A stretch of DNA of 64,000 nucleotides from Podaxis mareebaensis. Its lineage: Eukaryota; Basidiomycota; Agaricomycetes; Agaricales; Agaricaceae. The notes beneath the pieces were generated by a model. It did no database searches, was not told where the DNA came from, and saw only the letters and a program-made list of their open reading frames with translations. The stretch spans positions 62,001 through 126,000 of the forward strand of contig JAEUWP010000472.1 of NCBI GenBank assembly GCA_018524725.1, written 5' to 3'. Positions 56,501 through 64,000 of this stretch are shown here, in pieces. Made by a program: the position numbers and the translations under genes. Numbering within the stretch: the stretch's first letter is position 1; every line of letters starts with the position of its first letter.

Positions 56501-58033
56501 CTAAGAACACATCCTGGTAACGCAGGTGCACATCACCCTTTAGCATGCCACGGACCCGCAGAATAGCTTGTTCGCGTGCAGCCCAGTTGTGCTCGGTTTC
56601 TTTTCCCTGGCGGATTGCGGGGTTCAAAAACAGAAAGAAATTATACCAGCGGCTACACACCTCGAACGGCTTTGCCATCGCTAGGAATTCATTCTCAAGA
56701 TCACGACTGGAAGCTATCTAGGAACCATGAATAACGTAACGAGAGCCAGATTTGTGCGCGGCACTTACGAAGACTGTCTGGACCTCCGCACTTTCACCTG
56801 ACGACGACACAGGGGCGGAGGGTAGAGGCGGAGTTGCTGTGTCCGCACGACTCGCTGGACGAGATAGTTCTTTGGCGATGTTACTGTGGCTTACTGTTCT
56901 ACTAGGGGCGGTTGTCGTCGGCGTGTTTTGACTTTGACTAGGGGCGCGAGGACGTTTTCCTTGCAGCATCAGGCTTGGAGGAATATATTCCTTCTTAGTC
57001 GCAGTCGCATCACCGTTTTCGGACCCCTCGCGACTCTGGGGATTACTACCGACTGAGGAAGTCCCCAAGAGTTTGGAGAGCACGACGTCCATAATGGTTT
57101 TACGAACGTTCTTCTTGGTCATTTCTTTTTTCAAATCCGCCCTCGCTGCATCCGTAACTCCAGGGCCGGTGAAGAGCTCAATAACTGATGTACGCGCACA
57201 GTCGCGAACATGAGCGTCGGTATCTTCCAAACAGTCTACGAGGGGAGACAGATAGGGTCGGATAGGGAACTGTGTATGCGTCCGTCGGATGGAAACCAAA
57301 GCTAAGATGGACTAGGGGAAATGAGAACTAGTTTTGGCGTTATCAAAAACGGGCTCACTTGTTCCCTTATTTTCCAAACTTTGCTTGCTAGGCCCAACTC
57401 TTTCAATAACCTCTCGAAGATCATGTTCGGCGTCTCTGCGCCCTTCCCATCTCTTGACCGCGTGACAACGCCAACCGGCGAGCCGAATTTGAACGAGTAC
57501 CCCCCAAGGAGCGCAACAGATTCGCGTGCTTTAGCCTGAACTCTGTCCTTGTCACCCAAACGCTCCATAATCAAGGGGAGGAGGGAGGTCAAGACGATAC
57601 GAAGGGCCGAGGCGTCCACGACACCTAAACAAGGTAGGAAACTTCAAACAAGGTAGGTCGAGCATAACGAGAATCCATACCATTGTGTGAATGAGTAACG
57701 ATGAGTGGAAGAAGCGGAAGTAGGGCAGAGACGGCGGCAGCAGTAAGGTGCTGGTTCGAACTTCGGAGGCAATTCTTGAATATGTTCACGAAGGTCTCAG
57801 GGCTTTCGATCTAATGAAATGCGCTCAGCAGAAATTTCTCAGTCATACAGTAAATATGGACGTTACTTCAACACCAGACTCGAACTGAACTTGAAGTTTG
57901 GTTAACGCGTCGACCTTGACATCAACGTCTTATGGGTTCGAGTCAGCGCATGACCAAAGATATTCTAATGTTGCACCCTACCATTGCTCTTGCACTGGTT
58001 GACGAGCTTGTCGAGGACGCTATCCGAGCTCAT
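53598..58033 (-). CDS. CLASP/Stu1 family microtubule-associated TOG protein
   Basis: Twelve exons on the minus strand (57982-58033, 57867-57928, 57681-57810, 57359-57624, 56769-57311, 56661-56717, 56460-56606, 54749-56411, 54406-54698, 54226-54357, 53932-54177, 53598-53873) encode 1288 residues; every phase closes. An N-terminal TOG array ([33 protein letters not shown]) and a CLASP TOG domain ([57 protein letters not shown]) are followed by a long Ser/Pro-rich basic linker and a C-terminal helical domain. CLASPs promote microtubule rescue and act at kinetochores and the spindle midzone. The intron 56607-56660 is 54 nt, lacks a stop and splits [10 protein letters not shown]. Confidence 0.9.
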
Positions 58034-58366
58034 AGCGGCAAGGGGAGGGGTGGACGAAGGATGTAGGTAAGCCTATTGTCAGGGTCACAAAATGTCGTTG
58101 TTGGATTATATAAAGCTCGTCAGTCATTTGATGGAGTCAGCTCGGCATTCATGGCGCTCAGGTGAGCCAATCTTTTCCTTCGAGTTACTGTACATGTCTA
58201 CGCCAAGTAGCACTACATCCAGCAGGTTTCACCCTCAAAGCTGGTACTAACCTTACTAAACGGGCGTTTTGATAGTATATCATACAGCAGGTTGAGATGA
58301 TGTCAGTGATTCAAACCCCTGAAATCTGTTCAACTTCCACTGGCTTTGTGCCAGGCCGCGCCGACT
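58034..58366. promoter_or_regulatory. Promoter region of the CLASP gene
   Basis: 333 bases between the CLASP start and the 3' end of the co-oriented SelW-like gene. No clear box is seen; both a terminator and a promoter must fit here. Confidence 0.4.
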
Positions 58367-58941
58367 TTATGAAGTTTTGTCAGAGTGGCCCAAAGAACGA
58401 CCGGGCTGTACAACATCCCGAATACGTTGTTTCTACAAAGTAATTAAGCAGGGGAAATGAGAAAGGATATTTCAGCTTTACCAAAACTTTCAACTCAGGG
58501 AACCCGCCTTCAGTCTTGCGATCCCATACGAGTTTTTGCTCCCCGTTGAGAGTGACCCAAACGCGGAACCTGCCTGCAGTGTCTTCAGAGTTTCTGGGGA
58601 AGAGTGTGATTGAAGTGATGGTAGGCGGGGGAAAGGACAAAAACAACTCTGTCTGCACCCAGGTTGCTCGGTGAAGCCTAGGAGTACTCTGAGTTACAAA
58701 GTGGCATTCAGGTCAGCGCAGATACATGACAGACCATCGGCACTGTTTGTAACACTCAGCAGACACACATTAACGACGAGGGAGAGGTACGAACCCTGTC
58801 ACAAAACTCTATGGCAACAGTCGTTCTCTCTAGTTGTGGATGTAGAAAGGTGGGAGCACTATCAGGCGGTGGAATTGCAGAGCCGAGTTCCACTGATTTG
58901 TGAGGCACAGGAGTCTCTGCTTCACAACTTGCCATTGTCAT
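58367..58941 (-). CDS. SelW/Rdx-family thioredoxin-like protein with an 8-nt exon
   Basis: Four exons on the minus strand (58795-58941, 58735-58742, 58482-58677, 58367-58432) encode 138 residues. The Rdx core is ATVAIEFCDRCRW-like with a CxxC redox pair, then WVQTELFLSFPPPTI, FRVWVTLNGEQKLVWDRKTEGGFPELK and QRIRDVVQPG. The first cysteine is on exon 1 and the second on an exon of eight bases (TGCCGATG). The position used by selenocysteine in animals is cysteine here. Members of the family are small cytosolic redox proteins of unclear substrate. An in-frame ATG at 58992 is an alternative start. It is divergent from Pch2, 119 bp away. Confidence 0.85.
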
Positions 58942-59060
58942 ACAATAACTTGGATCTCGCTGCTCGGGTGGTGAGCGATCAGTAATCTCCAATCTCGATC
59001 ACGTGTGCCAATATAATTATGGACGCGTTATTTGTCCATCGCGATATCTTCCTCGTCCTC

Positions 59061-60892
59061 ATGTCTCCCCAGCCTGTGCCTGAACTCATGCCTGCTCCCG
59101 CCCCTTCCAGTATCACCACGCGGTGGCCAGTACACGGTACGAACTTGCTACAGAACATCCGATTTTATTGACGTCAATTTCGCCTTGCTTTCATCTCAGT
59201 CGAAGTCCGATTGCAGCCTCGTGCTTCTGTGCGTTTCGACACCATTCGCAACCTTGTCCAATCCTTTGTATCGTCCCATGACAGAATCGTAGTCCCCTCA
59301 GTGCTCGAGGGATGGCAGGACGTACCTGAACTCTCCACCTCCGTCGAACACATCAATGTATGCGAATCGGCCTGCTCAAAGCCGTCTCTTTCATTGGAAG
59401 AAATGATTCTTCACGTCCATGTTTATCAACCTTCTGACGGCGACTCCTTCGAGGAGTTCTCGAATGGCTTGGGAAGTGGGGAAGATGCCGACGATACTAT
59501 GGCAGCCAGCGTTTGCGAGCTTCCAAACAGAAGTTGGGAAGGTCTCTGGAATTCTTTGATATATGCAGGCGACGTCAAATTGAAGTTGCTCGATTATATT
59601 CATGCTACTCTACTCCTAAGCGATGCTAATGTTGATTGTGAGTACATTGTTCAACCTGATATAGCCAAACATTCTGACCCTCCTGCAGTCAATCTCGTTT
59701 CTTGGAATCGGGTCGTCCTTCTTCATGGGCCTCCCGGAACTGGAAAAACATCTCTTTGTCGTGCTCTTGCACAGAAACTGTCTATCCGACTCTCACACCG
59801 GTACTTTCTGTTCTAGCCCTGGTCACAGCATATTTGACTCAAACTCCGTTTCAGCTACTCACATGCTCGCTTACTCGAAATTAATTCCCATTCTCTCTTC
59901 TCGAAATGGTTCTCAGAATCTGGGAAGCTTGTTCAACGTCTGTTCAACAGCATTAACGAATTGATCGAAGAGGAAGATGGCTTCGTCGTAGTTCTCATCG
60001 GTATGCCAATCACTTCCCCACACTAATAACTCTTTTATGGACCTTCTTTCTCAGATGAAGTAGAATCCTTGACTGCGGCTCGTGCAGGTGCAATGGCCGG
60101 AACGGAGCCCTCAGACGGACTTCGGGTGAGGGTGTGCTCGTCTCGGTCACAGACAAATATTAATTTGCCACTAGGTCGTTAATGCACTCTTGACCCAACT
60201 TGACAAGCTAAAACATCGCAAAAATGTCCTCATAATGTCGACTAGTAATCTTGTCAAAGCCATCGGTGAGTTTACCTTACCTTCGTTTCGAACCTGGTAT
60301 TGAAGTATTACCAGATAGCGCATTTGTGGATCGCGCAGATATCGTGCAGTACATCGATTTGCCTACGCGAGAGGCAATTTATGAGATTTTGCGGTCATGT
60401 TTATGCGAAATCATGTCAAAGGGCGTTGTTGCCTCGACCGTAACGATTAAAACCCTTGCAAGGTGTTCTTCATGCTGACGACATGGTCCAGACAATACCC
60501 ACCCTGAAGCAAGCCCAGATGTTCGAGGTACTCGCTAAGGCTGGGCAAGAGTATACCAACAAGCCCGACGATCCTCATGAAAGACAAAAATACTTGGCTC
60601 TTAGAATTCTCAAGCTAGCCGCACAATGTCGGGTGAGTTTGCCGGTCTACTTTCTCGAGGAACAAGTTTCAACTCGAAACAGTGTCAGGGCATGTCCGGT
60701 AGGGCCCTGAGGAGGTTGCCTGTACTTGCATTAGCACGTTATCTTGGACTAGGATCAACATCCTATCGAGGCGAAGGCAGTGCTCAACATAGTGCGCCGG
60801 TCCAGAGTGCAGCTGATATTGATGTATGGTTGGATGGAATGGAACAAGTGATCCAAGAGCAAATGAAGGAGCGGGAACATCTACAGCAATAG
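59061..60892 (+). CDS. PCH2: Pch2/TRIP13 AAA+ ATPase
   Basis: Nine exons (59061-59136, 59200-59637, 59689-59800, 59855-60000, 60055-60125, 60175-60265, 60315-60439, 60492-60632, 60689-60892) encode 467 residues. Motifs: Walker [21 protein letters not shown], then [20 protein letters not shown], Walker [18 protein letters not shown], sensor 1 [27 protein letters not shown], and sensor 2 [11 protein letters not shown]. Pch2/TRIP13 remodels HORMA proteins (Hop1, Mad2) in the meiotic and spindle checkpoints. The intron 60440-60491 needs an acceptor inside what looks like open sequence, but it restores the family sequence. Confidence 0.94.
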
Positions 60893-61162
60893 CTGAGCGC
60901 ATCCCGTATGCCCATACGCAAAGTAGTGAAGCCAATGCAATAGAGATATTAATGTAGTAATGGATATGTTCTGCCTCATCCCCAGTCCCATTCCCTTCGG
61001 TTCCTTGACGCGGGCAAGATCCCAATCACCCCCGGTGAGCCCAAGCATAATGGAGTACCCGAAAGGGAGCCAAACCCTGCGATAACGCTAGCTGTATCCG
61101 AACTCAGTAAAGAGCGAAGGAAAGGGCAATGGTGTGGACACACCAATAGTGCTACCGGTTCG
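60893..61162. other. Convergent intergenic region
   Basis: 270 bases between the convergent Pch2 and PPR-type genes. Presumably two 3' UTRs; nothing else seen. Confidence 0.4.
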
Positions 61163-63160
61163 CTATGACGGCAGAAAAGACCTAAGCTTGGCAAGTAATG
61201 TACCAGAGGGTGGTGGTCGTCTGCTATCGTCAGAAAACGTCGAGTACGAGCGCTGGATTTGCAAATGAGGTGCGGGATCTCTAGCACGGACAACATCCGG
61301 CTGGGCTCGTGCAACCAAGTTCCGGCGGGGTCGGAAGTTGACAATTTCTCGCCACCGTTCACGCGTAATGAATGTTCGCCGGTTCTCCGTTGAGAGGTAG
61401 ATATCCTTGTTCGCCCAGACGCGACGACCAAGCCGTTCCTTTACCCTTTGCGTCGTTCGCCCAAACACGTTATCGAGGGCCGAGTAAAAGGAAGATATCT
61501 CTGCTAAATCGCGTGCCAGAACGCGTATGTGGAGGTCGATGTCAAACATCTTTTCGGATGGGGGTTCGGGAAGAGTTTGGTTATTGACGTCGACATCGAA
61601 TGCGGTGCCCATCTTCCGGATATTTGTGACATCAATCTTGGGTGAGAGCGCCCGACTTGGTCGTATGAGGGAAGAGAAAGAGCTGAAATCTCTGGAAGGT
61701 AATGATTCCGTCGTTGCTGCAATCTCAGTTTCGGCGTCCGCGTCAATCATGGAATCCGAGGGAGAACCACCCAGTGATTCTCGGAGCTCAGTGTAATACT
61801 CCAAATCCCGTTTTTTATCTCGCAAAATCCGGGGAATTTTGGTCCATAGCCAACGCATCAAACCCAAGTTTTTGTATCTATTGGTGTGGCCAAAGACAGA
61901 CAGAAGTATGGTGCGATTGACAGCAAAATGTGGCGCCTTGATCTTCTCCAGCGGTACTCCTGACCATATTGCTGTCCGAGTTTCGCTAACAATTTTCCTT
62001 TCCAGTCTGATAGCTTGTATGAGGTAGTGTCGCGCCAAAACCGCATGTTCTGCTCGTCCAATGTGTCGGAGAAGTATATTGTACGTGGTTGTATTAGGAG
62101 GGGCATAGGGAGGGGTGAAATTGGGCGGAGCTGGGACATCGACAGCAACGCCAAAGTCATCGTCGTCATCGAACGAGGTGAATAGATGTTGGGTAGCCTG
62201 GGGGAGGGGTTGGGTGAGGACTTCGAAAGCTTGGACAAGCTTGGAGATGTCGCCGAAGCGACCGAGGGTGTCGAGGATGGTGTTAAGGGCATGAGTAGAT
62301 AGGGGTTGGACGGAGGGAAGGTTTGGTTGGGATTGGCCCTCCAAGAACTCTAGAGGAGGACGGTCTGGATTGGCCAAATCGATGCCATATGTCCATTTGA
62401 CTAATGTTTCAAAGCCCTCCCTGTCTATTGTCTCCTTGAAGATTCGGATGGCCAAATCTAGGTTAGGCGGGGTGAAAGGGACTTGAAATTTGCGCATGTC
62501 GGACACGAGATCGTCGAGAGTTTTGCGAGTTTGAGCAATTAGCCTGGGGCGGTAGACTCTGAGAATTGGAAGTGTAAGACGGTGTGCAATTGCTTGAAGA
62601 CAAAGACCAAACGTCTTGGGCTCGGGCGTAAGGCCAAGGTGAATCAGCTCCTGATATACCTGAAGCGAGCCGACGTGATGACCGACAGCAGCAAAGTGCT
62701 CGAGGACAAAGTGGTAGTCATCTAAGGACGGGGTGCATCCTAGAGCACGGATATTGCTAATGATTGTCTGAAAACGACCTTCGTAGAGATGCGGGTTTTC
62801 TGGTTTGCGGCCTTGGAGGAGGCGCTTGGCGGCGGAAAGTCGGAGAGATTGAGCGGGAGGAGAACATTGACGCAAAACCTGTTGATGGAGTTCGAGAGGT
62901 AGTGCGTCATAGCCGAAATAATTGAGAAGGTTAGTGTAATGTGCCCAGACGCGTGACGAATTCCCTTGGTTCAGCAGAGCATGTCGGAGAGCGTCGATCC
63001 GGGATTCTCGAAGGATATCTATGGGGTTGCTTGGGGGAGAGACGTTGGACGCATGGATAGCAAGGAGGGAGGAGAAGCGGACGGTTGTGTTGGCTGGTCT
63101 ACGAGCAGCGAGGAAATGGGGGCGGAGGGAGTTTGTGAGCCGGGGATGAACCATGGACAA
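61163..63160 (-). CDS. PPR-type mitochondrial protein, 665 residues
   Basis: A single long exon. The N-terminus is basic and hydroxylated without acids (MVHPRLTNSLRPHFLAARRP), like a mitochondrial presequence. The middle is helical with pentatricopeptide-like units (FQTIISNIRALGCTPSLDDYHFVLEHF, GSLQVYQELIHLGLTPEPKTFGLCL, ALNTILDTLGRFGDISKLVQAFEVL, TYNILLRHIGRAEHAVLA). The C-terminal third is basic. Fungal PPR proteins bind mitochondrial transcripts and affect their maturation or translation; the target is unknown. The next in-frame ATG at 63154 is an equally likely start. Confidence 0.85.
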   Translation of the reverse strand: MSMVHPRLTNSLRPHFLAARRPANTTVRFSSLLAIHASNVSPPSNPIDILRESRIDALRHALLNQGNSSRVWAHYTNLLNYFGYDALPLELHQQVLRQCSPPAQSLRLSAAKRLLQGRKPENPHLYEGRFQTIISNIRALGCTPSLDDYHFVLEHFAAVGHHVGSLQVYQELIHLGLTPEPKTFGLCLQAIAHRLTLPILRVYRPRLIAQTRKTLDDLVSDMRKFQVPFTPPNLDLAIRIFKETIDREGFETLVKWTYGIDLANPDRPPLEFLEGQSQPNLPSVQPLSTHALNTILDTLGRFGDISKLVQAFEVLTQPLPQATQHLFTSFDDDDDFGVAVDVPAPPNFTPPYAPPNTTTYNILLRHIGRAEHAVLARHYLIQAIRLERKIVSETRTAIWSGVPLEKIKAPHFAVNRTILLSVFGHTNRYKNLGLMRWLWTKIPRILRDKKRDLEYYTELRESLGGSPSDSMIDADAETEIAATTESLPSRDFSSFSSLIRPSRALSPKIDVTNIRKMGTAFDVDVNNQTLPEPPSEKMFDIDLHIRVLARDLAEISSFYSALDNVFGRTTQRVKERLGRRVWANKDIYLSTENRRTFITRERWREIVNFRPRRNLVARAQPDVVRARDPAPHLQIQRSYSTFSDDSRRPPPSGTLLAKLRSFLPS

Positions 63161-63866
63161 CCGACGCGACTTGCTCCTTCACTAGCACATTCCCGTCACT
63201 CGCTGCAAAAAATATCTTCACGTGATCGCTGTCTTTGCCTTATCGGGCTATTTGGTCCGTGCACACCTGTTGCCAGCATATAAGCAAGCGCCCATGCATC
63301 CAAACTCTTCATACTTACCTTGATGGCACAAGCCCCTTCAAGTATCCGGGTTTGTGGGCCGTGGAGGCCCTCCATAGCACGGCGACCTTGTCCTCAGGGG
63401 GCGTCTGCGGTTTGTATGGGCTTCGGCTCATGCACCGTCCTAATATTTTCCTGTCCTGCTTTGGCCACTCTGGCTGGGCAGGCTCTTTTTTTATGCTGGT
63501 TCGCAGTCTTAACCCTAACCTTAGAATACAAATAAATCTGTTTGGAGATAATATATTTGTGCAATAGACATGTGTTGTAATTTGCAAGTGTGAGGTGCTT
63601 GAGTCCTTATGTTCTCCGCAATGCTGTGAGTTGTGCCACTACGCTTTCATTTCTTGTGCTACCCTTCCATTGCTCTCTGCTTTGGCCTGTTTGGCCAACT
63701 TTCCGCTCACCCATTGTCTGTTGCCTCTTGGCTTGCTTTGCACAACTCCCTTTGTCCGCTCCTCCAGTTGCTGTCTCGCCAGGTGGTTGTATAGGTATGC
63801 TCCGTGTTTTCACTGTTGGTTATCACCCACCAATCTTCCTTTTGATTCTAGTTGATCCTTTCTCAC
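63161..63866. other. Gene-poor region at the right edge
   Basis: About 700 bases: the promoter of the PPR gene, then T- and C-rich sequence with a single CCCTAACC unit near 63515 that is not a telomere tract. Overlapping short frames in several phases are not supported as genes. Confidence 0.4.
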
Positions 63867-64000
63867 ATGGCCACTCCCTCAACTGTCACTAACAAACCTT
63901 CATCATCGGATACCGCCTCGCTAGGGTGGTCCAGATCCCCAGAACCCGGATCCGCCTTTGGTGGCCCCGGCAGATCTGCAAGAGGTCGTCCCAGTCGCAT
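63867..64000 (+). CDS. Start of a truncated Ser/Gly/Arg-rich reading frame
   Basis: From the ATG at 63867 the frame stays open to the window end for 44 codons (MATPSTVTNKPSSSDTAS, later GGPGRSARGRP). The Ser/Thr-rich then Gly/Arg-rich composition fits the disordered N-terminus of many fungal proteins, and also retrotransposon Gag-like starts. With no downstream sequence the identity cannot be settled. Confidence 0.35.
   Translation, partial: MATPSTVTNKPSSSDTASLGWSRSPEPGSAFGGPGRSARGRPSR

Noticed and set aside
57936..57960. GGGTTCGAGTC resembling a tRNA B box
   Set aside because: It lies in a CLASP intron with no matching A box or cloverleaf around it.
63505..63520. TTAACCCTAACCTTA as a telomere tract
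   Set aside because: Only a single CCCTAACC unit is present, with ordinary sequence on both sides.

Overview
This 64-kb window is nuclear DNA of a filamentous basidiomycete, most likely an Agaricomycete. The signs are dense genes on both strands, nearly all split by 45-70-nt introns with fungal GT...CTNAY...AG signals. Typical Agaricomycete families are also present: a DUF6533-type membrane protein, NACHT proteins opening with an HNIAITNSS-type leader, a sacsin-BTB giant and AIG1-like GTPases. No rRNA, convincing tRNA, CRISPR array or complete transposon was seen. Gene models were built by joining exons by eye. For most genes every exon phase closes and the total is a whole number of codons; exceptions are flagged.

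Left part (1-13.5 kb): a 5'-truncated sacsin-like chaperone gene ending in a BTB domain, a DnaJ/DnaJ-X co-chaperone, a small secreted LPMO-like copper-site protein, and a two-finger C2H2 regulator. They are separated by long gene-poor stretches.

Middle part (13.5-34.7 kb): an accessory, gene-poor region. It holds two small secreted peptides, three AIG1-like G-domain GTPases (one with a C-terminal membrane anchor), a NACHT NLR-like protein with a partial tandem copy, and a complete Mx/dynamin-like GTPase gene broken by one in-frame TGA. A repeat-flanked relic ORF and an F-box gene follow. Clustered GIMAP-like GTPases, an NLR and an Mx-like GTPase recall animal innate-immunity gene sets and are the best candidate here for an undescribed fungal defence or self/non-self module. 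That role is inference from families and proximity only.

Right part (34.7-63.2 kb): compact housekeeping genes, many as divergent pairs with about 90-240 bp between start codons. They are RNA polymerase III RPC34, a phosphopantetheinyl transferase, a MAK32-like kinase, NC2-beta, SmF, a DUF2423 protein, a DUF6533 membrane protein, ERB1/BOP1, ARP4, a Gln-rich unknown, sedlin (TRAPPC2), a mitochondrial rhomboid protease, CLASP, a SelW-like redoxin, Pch2/TRIP13 and a PPR-type mitochondrial protein. The last 130 bases open a further, truncated reading frame.
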